Shown in pieces: positions 24,908 to 34,054 of a stretch of 62,132 nt of DNA (position 1 is the stretch's first letter; each line of letters opens with the position of its first letter). The notes below the pieces were generated by a model. It was not told where the DNA came from. It saw only the letters and a list, made by a program, of their open reading frames with translations, and searched no databases. Both the position numbers and the translations under genes were made by a program. Source of the DNA: DASPUH01 sp964518505 (GTDB lineage Bacteria; Chloroflexota; Limnocylindria; Limnocylindrales; CSP1-4); contig CAZFGT010000008.1 of NCBI GenBank assembly GCA_964518505.1, positions 1 to 62,132 on the forward strand, given 5' to 3'.

Positions 24908-26788
24908 CTAGCCGGTGCCGATCTCCAGGATGCCGTTCACCCGGGCGTAGTGCGAGAAGTACGTCTCCTGGTGGATGACCTTGCCGGCCGCGTTGTAGAC
25001 CGTGCGGGTGACCCACGAGTCGAAGCCGGCCACGGGGTACTCGGCGCGATAGGTCTGGCCGGCCTTGAGGGCCGACGTGTGGACCGTCGTGTCGATCGCC
25101 CCGACGTAGTTCTTGACGATGGGCGTCGAGAGCACCACCCGGCGGCCATCCGGCACGCCGTAGATCTGGAAGGTGACCGACGTGCGGGTGCTGCTGCCGC
25201 GGATCAGGAGCGGCGCGCTGGTGTCGTTGCGGAAGCTCATCGTCTGCTCCGCGCCGGACGACTCCTTCCACACGGTCGCGTCGAGGCCGACCGGATAGCG
25301 GTTGATGTAGTAGTAGTGGTTGGCCCGCGCCCCCATCTGCAGGCCCGACCGCAGGGCCGCGTTGAAGAGCGTCGTGGAGCACGAGCAGATGCCGCCGCCC
25401 AGGGCGCCGGTCGGATCGGTGTGGCCATCCTTGATGATGCCGCCGGGTCCGAAGCCCAGCTTGCTGCTGACGTCGACGACCTTCCAGAAGTCGAACCACT
25501 GGCCCGGCAGCAGCACGTAGCCGTTGATCTGGGCGGCCGGGATACGGATGTTCGCGCCGAAGAAGTTGTGATCGCTGGGCACGAACGGCGTGGTCCATTT
25601 GCCCAGGACGACCATCCGCGGCACGTAGGCCGCGGCGGATGACGAGTCCAGCTTGGGCGCCTGGGTGGTCACCGCCAGGTCGACCGGGACCGGCGCGCTG
25701 CCGGTGTCGGCCGCCGTTTGCAGCGAGGCCAGGATGCGCGTGGTGGTGGCATCCGTGTCCAGGCGCTTGCCGGCCGCCGAGGGGATGACGCCGATCACTT
25801 TCGTGCCCTTGGTCACGAACACGGCGTCCTTGGCCGGCGAGGCCACGGCGGTGCCGACGCTGGCGAGCGAGACGGAGACTCGGGCGGGCTCGAGCTGCGG
25901 CGCATACGTGCCCGGTGTCGTGCTGCCGAAGGTGATCCAGCCCGCCACCACCGCCGGCTTGATGGACCAGGTGTGGCCGGTGGCGCGGAGCGTCAGGGCG
26001 TTGGCCACGAACGCGTCGGCCTGCTGCTTCGCCTGCGCCGCGGTGGCGTCGGTGACGGCCGGCTGGAGGACCTGCACCGTGGCGGCGAGGGCGATGTCGC
26101 CGCTGGCGGTACCGGTCAGGGCGGTCTCGAGGGCCGCCTTCGTGGCGGCGGCATCCAGGGTCCGGCCGGTCGTGGCGGGCACGACCGTGAACGTCGTCGT
26201 ACCGGAGGTCCAGCGCACCTGGGCGCTCACGGGCGCGAGCGCGGTGGCGGCCGCGACGCGGCTCATGAAGGCGTCGACGGCGGCGCTGTCGTAGACCAGG
26301 GCCGAGCTGACCTGCACGCCACCCAGCAGGCCGCGCACCTCCGCCTCGGCCCGGGAGAGCGGTGAGCCGTCGTGGCCGTAGCCCAGCGCGACATCGACCG
26401 CGGCGGCCACGTCATACCGCCGGCCCAGGGTCGAGAGGCTGACGGTCTGCGCCGCCAGCTGGCCGCCCAGGCCCAACGTCAGGTGCCCGGCGCCGACCGG
26501 CGGCAGGGCGGCTGCCAGGCGCGCCTCAGCGCCGGCGCGGTCCAGCCCGGAGAGGTCCACGCCGGCGACCTGGACACCCGGCATGATGCGGCCCTGGTAG
26601 GCGATCGACAGGCCGACCAGGAACGCCCCGGCCGCCACGAGGGCCAGGACCAGGCCCAGGAACGCTCCCCCGAGTAGTCCGCCGACCCGCCGGCGCGTGC
26701 GGATGACGGGCGTGGTGCGCTCATCGCCGGAGCGCGTGTCGGGCAGGCCCAGGCCAGTGACGGGGGTCTCGAGGCCGGGTGCGGTCAT
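24908..26788 (-). CDS. VanW-family protein with peptidoglycan-binding-like repeats
   Basis: This 626-residue protein has a cytoplasmic basic stretch (RTRRRVGG), one transmembrane helix (about 35-62) and a large exported part. Two PG_binding_4-like modules come first (PGVQVAGVDLSGLDRAGAEARL; TFTVVPATTGRTLD). The VanW domain follows (about 410-560): GPGGIIKDGHTDPTGALGG with GICSCSTTLFNAALR, then NHYYYINRYPVGLDATVW. The last segment resembles G5-type strands. VanW proteins occur in Gram-positive and Chloroflexota surface proteomes; their activity is not settled. It is divergent from the aminotransferase gene. Confidence 0.85.
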   Translation of the reverse strand: MTAPGLETPVTGLGLPDTRSGDERTTPVIRTRRRVGGLLGGAFLGLVLALVAAGAFLVGLSIAYQGRIMPGVQVAGVDLSGLDRAGAEARLAAALPPVGAGHLTLGLGGQLAAQTVSLSTLGRRYDVAAAVDVALGYGHDGSPLSRAEAEVRGLLGGVQVSSALVYDSAAVDAFMSRVAAATALAPVSAQVRWTSGTTTFTVVPATTGRTLDAAATKAALETALTGTASGDIALAATVQVLQPAVTDATAAQAKQQADAFVANALTLRATGHTWSIKPAVVAGWITFGSTTPGTYAPQLEPARVSVSLASVGTAVASPAKDAVFVTKGTKVIGVIPSAAGKRLDTDATTTRILASLQTAADTGSAPVPVDLAVTTQAPKLDSSSAAAYVPRMVVLGKWTTPFVPSDHNFFGANIRIPAAQINGYVLLPGQWFDFWKVVDVSSKLGFGPGGIIKDGHTDPTGALGGGICSCSTTLFNAALRSGLQMGARANHYYYINRYPVGLDATVWKESSGAEQTMSFRNDTSAPLLIRGSSTRTSVTFQIYGVPDGRRVVLSTPIVKNYVGAIDTTVHTSALKAGQTYRAEYPVAGFDSWVTRTVYNAAGKVIHQETYFSHYARVNGILEIGTG

Positions 26789-26876
26789 GGCTTCACGGCC
26801 GCCGGCGCCTGAAACGGTACGATGGGCATGGCCACCCGGCCGGTGCCCGCGTCCCCCCTATCAGTCGGAGCGTTCC

Positions 26877-28067
26877 GTGACCCCACTCGTCACCTATCTA
26901 CGGATCCCAGGCCCGACACCCTTGCCCGACGCGGTGCGGGAAGCGGGTGCGCGGCAGATGGTCAACCATCGAGGCCCAGAGTTCAAGGCACTACTTGGCC
27001 GCGTCACGATAGGTCTAAAGGCCGGTTTCCGCACGGAACATGACGTGCTCGTGCTCACCGCCTCGGGCACAGGGGCCCTGGAAGCGGCGGTGGTCAACCA
27101 TTGCTCGCCCGGCGACCCTGTCCTCGCGGTCAGCATCGGGGCGTTCGGTGACCGCTTCGCCAAGATCGCCACCCGATACGGGGCCGACGTGACGCGTCTC
27201 GACGTACCGTGGGGCCAGGCGGCCACGCCCGAGGCCCTGACGGAGGCGCTGCGGGCCATGCGCGCCGCCTCCCGTCCCGCGCACGCCGTGCTGCTGACGC
27301 ACAACGAGACCTCCACCGCCGTCACGAACCCCATCGCCGACCTCGCCGCGGCCGCGCGGGCGACGGAACCCGACGCCCTGCTCCTGGTGGACGGCATCAG
27401 CGGCCTGGGAGCCATCCCGTTCGAGACAGACGAGTGGGACCTGGACGTCGTGACGACCGGCTCGCAGAAGTCGTGGATGGTGCCGCCCGGCCTGGCCATG
27501 GTGAGCGTCTCGCCGCGGGCCTGGGCGGCGGGCGAGCGGGCCCGGATGCCGCGCTTCTACTTCGACCTGGCCATGCACCGTGACGCCCTGGCCAAGGGCG
27601 AGACACCGTGGACGCCGGCCGTGGGGGTCGCCCTTGCCCTCGACGTGGCGCTCGAGCTGATCGAGCAGGAGGGCTACCCGGCCATCTTCGCCCGCCATGC
27701 GGCCTGCGGCGCGGCCGCTCGGGCGGGGCTGCAGGCGCTCGGGTTCGAGCTGTTCGCCGACCCCCGCCACGCCTCCGCCACGATCACCGCCGCACACCTG
27801 CCGGACGACCTGCCGTGGGCCGAGTTCAACGGCGCCCTGCGCGCCCGCGGGCTCATCCTGGCCGGCGGCCAGGGGGCCCTGACCGGCAAGATCTTCCGCA
27901 TCGGCCACCTTGGCGCGGTGACCGTGGATGAGATCCTCGTGGCGCTGGAGATGATCGAGGCGGTCCTCATCGAGCGCGGCCGCCACGTCGACCGCGGAGC
28001 TGCCCTCGTGGCCGCGCTGCGGGCGGCCGACGCCAGCCGCACCGGGCGGGTCGCCGTGCCCGCGTGA
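26877..28067 (+). CDS. class V aminotransferase, candidate phosphoserine/serine-glyoxylate aminotransferase
   Basis: This PLP-dependent aminotransferase has 396 residues. The PLP lysine is Lys198 in TTGSQKSW, preceded by LLVDGISGLGA with the cofactor-binding Asp. It belongs to the serine-pyruvate/alanine-glyoxylate branch. The GTG at 26877 is chosen because GGAG lies 6 nt ahead. Its stop overlaps the serA GTG by 4 bp (GTGA), so both are made together. In this position it probably supplies the SerC step (3-phosphohydroxypyruvate to phosphoserine), as proposed for class V enzymes in other phyla. That role is inference. Confidence 0.88.
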   Translation: MTPLVTYLRIPGPTPLPDAVREAGARQMVNHRGPEFKALLGRVTIGLKAGFRTEHDVLVLTASGTGALEAAVVNHCSPGDPVLAVSIGAFGDRFAKIATRYGADVTRLDVPWGQAATPEALTEALRAMRAASRPAHAVLLTHNETSTAVTNPIADLAAAARATEPDALLLVDGISGLGAIPFETDEWDLDVVTTGSQKSWMVPPGLAMVSVSPRAWAAGERARMPRFYFDLAMHRDALAKGETPWTPAVGVALALDVALELIEQEGYPAIFARHAACGAAARAGLQALGFELFADPRHASATITAAHLPDDLPWAEFNGALRARGLILAGGQGALTGKIFRIGHLGAVTVDEILVALEMIEAVLIERGRHVDRGAALVAALRAADASRTGRVAVPA

Positions 28068-29620
28068 GGATCCTCGTCGCCGAGCCCCTGGGAGAGGCCG
28101 GCCTCGAGCTGCTGCGGGCCGCCCACGAGGTCGACCTCCGACCGGGCCTTGAGCGGGAGGCCTTCCTCGCCGCCCTGTCGGACCACGACGCCCTGGTGGT
28201 GCGCAGCCAGGTCCAGGTCGACGCCGCCGCGTTCGAGGCGGGCAACCGGCTCGTCGTCGTGGGCCGCGCCGGGGTGGGCGTCGACAACGTCGATCTGGAG
28301 GCCGCGACGGCGGCCGGTGTCGTCGTCGTCAACGCCCCCACCGGCAACACGATCGCGGCGGCCGAGCAGACACTGGCGCTCCTCTTCGCGGTCGCCCGCC
28401 GCATCGCCGCAGCCGACGCCTCCGTGCGCCGCGGTGAGTGGGCCCGGTCCCGCTTCACGGGCATCGAGCTGCGCGGCCGCACCCTCGGCATCCTGGGCCT
28501 CGGCAAGATCGGGCTCGCCCTGGCCGATCGGGCCAGGGGCCTGGAGATGACGGTCGTCGCGCACGACCCGTTCGTGGCGCCCGAGACGGCCGCCCGGCAT
28601 GGCGTCGAGCTCGTGCCGTTCGCCGACCTGCTGGCTCGTGCCGACGCGCTCACCGTGCACGTGCCGCTGACCCGCACCACGCGCGGGCGGATCGGCGCCG
28701 AGGAGCTGGCCGCCTTGCCGGCCGGGGCCATCGTCCTCAATGTGGCCCGCGGCGGCATCATCGACGAGGCGGCCCTCGCCGAGGCGCTCACCAGTGGCCA
28801 CCTTGGCGGGGCCGGCATCGATGTCTACGTTTCCGAGCCGCCCCGCGACTCGCCGCTGCTGACGGCCCCCAACACGGTGCTCACGCCGCACCTGGGAGCC
28901 TCCACGGCCGAGGCCCAGGAACGGGTCGCCGTCGAGGTCGCCCAGCAGGTCCTCGACGTGCTGGCTGGCCGGCCGGCCCGCTACGCCGTCAACGGACCGG
29001 TCGTCCCGCCCGAGACCGCCGAGGCCCTGGCGCCGTTCGTGGGGCTCGCCCGCCTCCTCGGGGAGCTGTACGCCCAGATCGCCGAGCCGCAGCCTGAGCT
29101 GGTCCTGGAGGTCGCCGGGGAGGTCGCCGCCTTCGACGCCGCGCCGCTCGTGGCAGCCGCCCTCAGCGGCCTGCTCGCCGTCTCCAGCGGGACGAGGGTC
29201 AACCAGGTCAACGCGCCGCTGCTGGCCCGCCAGCGGGGCCTCGCCGTGACGGAGCAGCGCAACCCCGATGCCGGGCGGTACGCCTCGCTGCTGACCCTCC
29301 GCGGAGCGGCGACCGTGGCCGGCACGGTCGGGGCCGGCGAACCACGCCTCGTGCGCCTCGGCGAGCACTGGCTCGACATGGCCCTCAGCCCGTCGATGCT
29401 CATCACCCGCCACCATGACCGGCCGGGCACGATCGGCGCCGTGGGCGGCATCCTGGGGACGGCCGACATCAACATCAGCGGCATGCACCTGGCCCGCAGC
29501 ACGCCACGGGCCGACGCGTTCATGATCCTGGCCCTGGACGAGCCGGTGCCCGACGAGGTGGCCGGCCAGCTGCGCCGGCTCGACGCCGTGCTGGACCTGT
29601 GGGTCGTGCAGCTGACGTGA
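28064..29620 (+). CDS. serA: D-3-phosphoglycerate dehydrogenase
   Basis: This is the first committed enzyme of serine synthesis, with 518 residues in the long type 1 layout. The NAD-binding motif is GLGKIGLA, the catalytic Arg is in VARGGIIDEAAL, and the catalytic His276 is in TPHLGAST. After the catalytic core comes the intervening ASB domain (about 310-440) and a C-terminal ACT domain (about 445-518, DRPGTIGAVGGILG) that can bind serine for feedback control. The GTG start overlaps the aminotransferase stop, and the phosphatase start overlaps its own stop, so the three genes form one tight operon. Confidence 0.95.
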   Translation: MRILVAEPLGEAGLELLRAAHEVDLRPGLEREAFLAALSDHDALVVRSQVQVDAAAFEAGNRLVVVGRAGVGVDNVDLEAATAAGVVVVNAPTGNTIAAAEQTLALLFAVARRIAAADASVRRGEWARSRFTGIELRGRTLGILGLGKIGLALADRARGLEMTVVAHDPFVAPETAARHGVELVPFADLLARADALTVHVPLTRTTRGRIGAEELAALPAGAIVLNVARGGIIDEAALAEALTSGHLGGAGIDVYVSEPPRDSPLLTAPNTVLTPHLGASTAEAQERVAVEVAQQVLDVLAGRPARYAVNGPVVPPETAEALAPFVGLARLLGELYAQIAEPQPELVLEVAGEVAAFDAAPLVAAALSGLLAVSSGTRVNQVNAPLLARQRGLAVTEQRNPDAGRYASLLTLRGAATVAGTVGAGEPRLVRLGEHWLDMALSPSMLITRHHDRPGTIGAVGGILGTADINISGMHLARSTPRADAFMILALDEPVPDEVAGQLRRLDAVLDLWVVQLT

Positions 29621-30411
29621 GCCCGGCCCGCGGCCTGCCCACCGATGGCTTGACGGCGACGCTCGTCCTGGTGCGCCACGGCCAGTCCACGTGGATCGCC
29701 GAAGGCCGCTTCCAGGGCCGGGCCGACCCGCCCCTCTCGACCCTCGGCGAGGAGCAGGCCGCCCGCGTCGCGGCACGCCTTGGCGCGTCGCGGGGCGGCG
29801 ATCCGATGCCGCCGACGGCGCCGCACGCCCTCTGGTCATCGCCGCTCGGCCGGGCCCGCGGCACCGCGGGCCACATGGCGGCCCTGCCCGGTTGGCCTTC
29901 CGTCCGCACTGCCGACGGACTGGCCGAGATCGGCCAGGGCGAATGGGAGGGCCAGCCCAGCGCGGTCGTGGCGGAGCGCTGGCCCGACCTGCTGGCCGGC
30001 TGGCGCCGCGACCCGACGGCCCACCACGCCCCCGGCGGGGAGGCGCTGCCGGACGTGGACGTCCGCATCCGGGCGGCGCTGGTAGACGTCCTGCAGGATC
30101 TTCGATCCGCTGGCTCGCTGGCGACGGCCGATCCCCAGGCTCCGGCACCCTCACCGGTGCCCGGATACGCCCCTGCCGCGACCACGCGGCCGTGGGCGGT
30201 CGTGGTGGCCCACGACGGTGTCCTGCGCCTGGCGCTCCTGTCGCTCCTGGGCCTGCCGCTCGACGCCTTCTGGCGTCTGCCGTTCGTGCTGTGCGGGATC
30301 ACCGCTGTGACCATCGACGGTGGGGCGAGCGCCCTGCGGGCGCACAACCTGGCCGAGCACCTGGACGGGCCCGTCGGCCAGCCGGAGATCGCCCGACCCG
30401 GCGCCCTCTAG
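29617..30411 (+). CDS. histidine phosphatase, candidate metal-independent phosphoserine phosphatase
   Basis: This 264-residue member of the phosphoglycerate mutase-like superfamily has the catalytic His21 in VRHGQS, the Arg of GRFQGRADPPLS, the SSPLGRARGTA segment and a second His in VVAHDGVLRL. It has a 30-residue Ala/Pro-rich insertion before that second His. Its GTG overlaps the serA stop by 4 bp (GTGA). Histidine phosphatases of this type serve as metal-independent phosphoserine phosphatases in Hydrogenobacter and others. The operon position after SerA makes the same role likely here. A cobalamin-type or general phosphatase is the alternative. Confidence 0.85.
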   Translation: MSPARGLPTDGLTATLVLVRHGQSTWIAEGRFQGRADPPLSTLGEEQAARVAARLGASRGGDPMPPTAPHALWSSPLGRARGTAGHMAALPGWPSVRTADGLAEIGQGEWEGQPSAVVAERWPDLLAGWRRDPTAHHAPGGEALPDVDVRIRAALVDVLQDLRSAGSLATADPQAPAPSPVPGYAPAATTRPWAVVVAHDGVLRLALLSLLGLPLDAFWRLPFVLCGITAVTIDGGASALRAHNLAEHLDGPVGQPEIARPGAL

Positions 30412-32786
30412 AGCCGGGACGCGCTCCCCGGGCCACCGCGACGCGGCCGGAACCCGCGCTGCCGCCGGAACACCAGCCGCAGCAGGCGCACCCGCAGGCG
30501 CCGGTAGGCCGCGTGCAGCGCGATGAGGCGGTCGCCGGGCACCGTCCGGCGTCCGTAGGTGACCTCCACCTTGGCCCGCGCCACGAGCTGCAGCTCTTCG
30601 CGCGCGGCGGGCACCAGGTCGCCCAGGGCCCCCGCGTACTCGTAGGCCGTCTGGGTCGGCAGTTGGCCATACCCCAGGCGAGTGGCGAAGCCGACCATCC
30701 CGCGGTACACGGCGTCGGGCTCACTGCGCGACAGGACGCCCGAGCGGCGGCTGCGCCACACGCCGAAGGCCAGAAGCAGGGCCAGCAGGCCGATGACGAT
30801 CACGGCCAGGAAGCCGATGCCCGAGTCACCGCCGCTCACCGAGCCCGGGGTCAGCGGCGGCAGCGTCCGGTGGAGCGGGTCCGTGGCGTCGGCGCCGCTC
30901 TGGACCGAGCCGATCGACGGCGAAGGCGTGGCCGGCACGGGACTCCCCTTGACGAACGTCGTGGCCGCTTGGCCAAGGTCCGCCTGGGCGCTGGGCGTGG
31001 GGTCGAAGCGGATCCAGCCGTAGCCTGGAAAGTAGACCTGGGCCCAGGCGTGGGCGGCGCTCGCCTCCACCTGGAAGCTGCCGTCGGCCAGCTGCTGGCC
31101 GGGCAGGTAGCCCTTCACGTAGCGGGCAGGGATACCCAGGGTGCGAAGCATCATGACCATCGACGTGGCGAAGTACTCGCAGTAGCCGGACCGGTGGGAC
31201 TCGGCGAGGAAGCAGTCGACGATGTCACCGGACGGGCACTCGCCGCGCACGTCGGTGTTGTAGTGGAACCCGTTGGCCGTGGTGAAGAAAGCCTGGATCG
31301 CCTTGGCGATGTGGTACGGGTCCTGCTGCGAGGCGGGCAGACCGGCCACGATGGAGCGGGCCAGGTTGATCGTCTCGTCGCCCACGGCACCCGTGTACTG
31401 CAGGTAGGGCGCTACGGAGTCGGGGTAGTCGAGCCCGGCGGCGGCCAGCTGTGACTCGGTGGGGGCGCCCTTCTCATCGCCCTGCGGCACCACGAGCGAG
31501 GTGACCGTGTAGCTGTCATCGGCGCCCAGGCCGCCCGACAGCTCGGCCGAGTCGAAGCCGCCGCCCGGTCCGGCCGTGTAGACGGTCGTCGTCCGGTCGA
31601 CCGAGGCCACGTCCTCCGGGGCCACCAGGGTCGAACTGCCCAGGCTGATGTCGTGGATGGTGGTCTTGACCGTCGCGCGCGCCACGAGCGAGGCACCACC
31701 GTCCGCCGTCCCGGCCAGCACGGGTGCGCCGGCCGCGACGTCGCCGTCGTTGGTGCGGTCGACCTGCTTCCATGTCGTCCCGTCGAACGTGTCGTACGTG
31801 GCCCCGCGCCAGTAGTAGCCCTGCTGGGTGTCGGTCGTGGCGGTGAAGACGACGGTGGGCGAGGACTCCCACAGGCCGGTGATCGTCGACGAGGTGGCGA
31901 AGAGGCCGTTCGGGCCGCGGGCGTTGCCGACCACGCCGCCGACGAGGGTGTTGAGCTGCTCGCCCAGGTTCACCAGCTGGTCGCGCACCCCCGGCTGGTT
32001 CAGCACGCCCGCCAGCGGCGCGGAGCTGGCGGTCGCCGTCAGGGCCAGGGCGCCGATCAGGGTCAGGGCGATGAAGGTCACCCCGCTGCGGGTGTACAGC
32101 GTGGCCACGGCGCCCTGGTCACCGATGCCGCGGCGCACCCATCCGACCCGCTGGTCGAGCAGGTTCAGGCGCATCAGCAGCACCAGGGCGGCCACGGTGA
32201 AGATGATCAGGTAGCCGTACTGGTCCTGCGCCGAGACCGACAGCTCGACGAAGATGGCGATGCCGGTCATGGCCACCACCGCCAGGCCCCGGTGACGCCC
32301 GAACAGGTTCACGGCGGCCAGCTGGGCGACCGCCCACATCGCGGCCCCCAGGACCAGCAGGAAGACCGACGTCTCCGACGAGCGCACGCCGTCGATGACG
32401 AGGTCGTGGTAGAAGCGGTACACCGAGTCCGAGAGGGCCGTGAGGGCGGTGCCAGGCGCCTGTCCGGGCGCCACGATGGCGGCGACGGCGAGGAGCAGGA
32501 CGCCGGCCCCCACGGCCGCGCCGACGACGTCCGCGGCCAGCGCGGGCCAGCCCAGCTTGGCGCTGACGAAGCCCCACAGGGCGGCCAGCAGCATGACCGG
32601 CAGCAGGAAGCCGGTCTCGCTGGGCCCCGCGGGCACGAAGCCGGCCCAATGCGCGGCATCGATGGACAGGGCGACCGACCCGATCATGACGATGAAGGCG
32701 ATGACGGCCAGCCAGCCCTCCTGCGGACCACGCAGCCAGGCCGGCCCCTCGAAGCTGTCGTCGCGCCGCAGCGCCGCGCTGGTCAT
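30408..32786 (-). CDS. TgpA-like membrane transglutaminase-domain protein
   Basis: This large membrane protein has 792 residues. About six transmembrane helices fill the first 220 residues, followed by an exported region with a transglutaminase-like core. The triad is visible: Cys536 in SGYCEYF, His579 in AAHAWAQV and Asp595 in RFDPTPS. A last transmembrane helix (GFLAVIVIGLLALLLAFGVW) precedes a cytoplasmic DUF4129-like tail. The family often lies with DUF58 and MoxR genes, as here, where its ATG overlaps the DUF58 stop by 4 bp. The trio likely forms an envelope-associated complex. The substrate is unknown. Confidence 0.9.
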   Translation of the reverse strand: MTSAALRRDDSFEGPAWLRGPQEGWLAVIAFIVMIGSVALSIDAAHWAGFVPAGPSETGFLLPVMLLAALWGFVSAKLGWPALAADVVGAAVGAGVLLLAVAAIVAPGQAPGTALTALSDSVYRFYHDLVIDGVRSSETSVFLLVLGAAMWAVAQLAAVNLFGRHRGLAVVAMTGIAIFVELSVSAQDQYGYLIIFTVAALVLLMRLNLLDQRVGWVRRGIGDQGAVATLYTRSGVTFIALTLIGALALTATASSAPLAGVLNQPGVRDQLVNLGEQLNTLVGGVVGNARGPNGLFATSSTITGLWESSPTVVFTATTDTQQGYYWRGATYDTFDGTTWKQVDRTNDGDVAAGAPVLAGTADGGASLVARATVKTTIHDISLGSSTLVAPEDVASVDRTTTVYTAGPGGGFDSAELSGGLGADDSYTVTSLVVPQGDEKGAPTESQLAAAGLDYPDSVAPYLQYTGAVGDETINLARSIVAGLPASQQDPYHIAKAIQAFFTTANGFHYNTDVRGECPSGDIVDCFLAESHRSGYCEYFATSMVMMLRTLGIPARYVKGYLPGQQLADGSFQVEASAAHAWAQVYFPGYGWIRFDPTPSAQADLGQAATTFVKGSPVPATPSPSIGSVQSGADATDPLHRTLPPLTPGSVSGGDSGIGFLAVIVIGLLALLLAFGVWRSRRSGVLSRSEPDAVYRGMVGFATRLGYGQLPTQTAYEYAGALGDLVPAAREELQLVARAKVEVTYGRRTVPGDRLIALHAAYRRLRVRLLRLVFRRQRGFRPRRGGPGSASRL

Positions 32787-34039
32787 CGCGCCACGGCCAG
32801 TCCAGCGCCGCGCGCGGTCACCAGGATCTGCCCCAGCGGCTTCTCCGGGATGATGTGGAAGACGCGGATGTCGTGCTCGGCCAGCGCGTGCTGGAGGGCG
32901 CGGACGTCACGCCCATCGGACTCGGTCGCGGCCGGTCGGCTGCCCGGCCCCCGATACGTGGCGTAGGCCGCCGCGTCCAGCAGGCAAGCCACGGCGCGGA
33001 TGCCGCGGCCGCGCAGCGACGCGAGCGGGCGCACCCAGTCGCGCTCCAGTGACGGGGTGATGACGATCGCGGTCATGCCCCGTCGCAAACGCGGGAGGCC
33101 CTGCACGAGCGCCTCCACGAACGGCTCCGCGCCGTCCGCGGCCACCGCGGCGAGCAGGCTCATGATCTTGAGGTGCTGGCGAGCGCCCCGGTCGGCGGGC
33201 ACGACGCTGGTCCGGTGGCCCGACACAGTGATGCCCACGGCGCGGTTGTCGACGAGGGCGTGCGAGGCGAGGGCCGCCGCCACCCGGACGCCCGCCTCGA
33301 GCGTCGATTCGTCGCCGCGCCCCGCCTGGACCGTGGCCTGCAGGTCCAGGAAGAGCCACAGGTCGGCGGTCTGCTCCAGGTCGAACTCCTTGACCTGCAG
33401 CTCGCTCTGGCGGGCGGTGCTCTTCCAATGGATGCGGTTGTAGGCGTCGCCCGGCAGGTACGGCCGGATCGACGTGACGAGCGGCGTGGCCTGGAGGGTG
33501 CGCTCAGGGCTCGAACGGCTGCCTTCCAGCGAGCTCGGCGGGAGCCGCCAGTCGGGCAGTGCCTCCACCCGGGGGTAGACCGTCACCGCGGTCGCGGCAC
33601 CGACCGTGGCGGCCGCCTCGAACAGGCCGAGGGGATCGCCCGTGCGGATCAGGAGCGGGTCGACGCGGTAGTGCCCGCGGGCGACGAGGGGCACCCGCGC
33701 GGCCCACGAGCGCTCGGCGCGAGGGCCCAGGGAGAGCGCCCGCCCGGGCAGCGGCACCGGCAGGGTCGACGGGCTCGACGACTCCAGCCACAGCTTGGGC
33801 AGGCGGCTGACGTTGCGCAGGGTGTAGGTCGCCCGCAGCTGCTCGCCGACATGGCCGTGGGTCCGGTCCAGGGCGTAGCCCGCCTCGAGATCGGCCAGGC
33901 CGAAGCGGCTCAGGAGGTAGGCGCCGCCGACCACGAGAAGGACGAGGTAGAGCAGGAAGAAGAGGAAGTCGGCCCCCGAGGCGAACGCGGCCACGAGCAG
34001 AACGGCGCCGACGAGGAGGATCTCCAGGCGTCGCAGCAC
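32783..34039 (-). CDS. DUF58 domain protein
   Basis: This protein of 418 residues has two close N-terminal membrane helices (about 5-50), then a domain with the DUF58 signature YLPGDAYNRIHWKSTARQ around 220-240 and a von Willebrand A-like C-terminus (LWLFLDLQA, TAIVITPS). DUF58 proteins pair with MoxR ATPases in chaperone-like systems. The GTG at 34039 lies 15 bp after the MoxR stop, and its own stop overlaps the transglutaminase ATG. The DxSxS metal site of true VWA domains is reduced to DLQA, so metal binding is doubtful. Confidence 0.92.
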   Translation of the reverse strand: MLRRLEILLVGAVLLVAAFASGADFLFFLLYLVLLVVGGAYLLSRFGLADLEAGYALDRTHGHVGEQLRATYTLRNVSRLPKLWLESSSPSTLPVPLPGRALSLGPRAERSWAARVPLVARGHYRVDPLLIRTGDPLGLFEAAATVGAATAVTVYPRVEALPDWRLPPSSLEGSRSSPERTLQATPLVTSIRPYLPGDAYNRIHWKSTARQSELQVKEFDLEQTADLWLFLDLQATVQAGRGDESTLEAGVRVAAALASHALVDNRAVGITVSGHRTSVVPADRGARQHLKIMSLLAAVAADGAEPFVEALVQGLPRLRRGMTAIVITPSLERDWVRPLASLRGRGIRAVACLLDAAAYATYRGPGSRPAATESDGRDVRALQHALAEHDIRVFHIIPEKPLGQILVTARGAGLAVAR

Positions 34040-34054
34040 GCCGACCCTCGGGCG

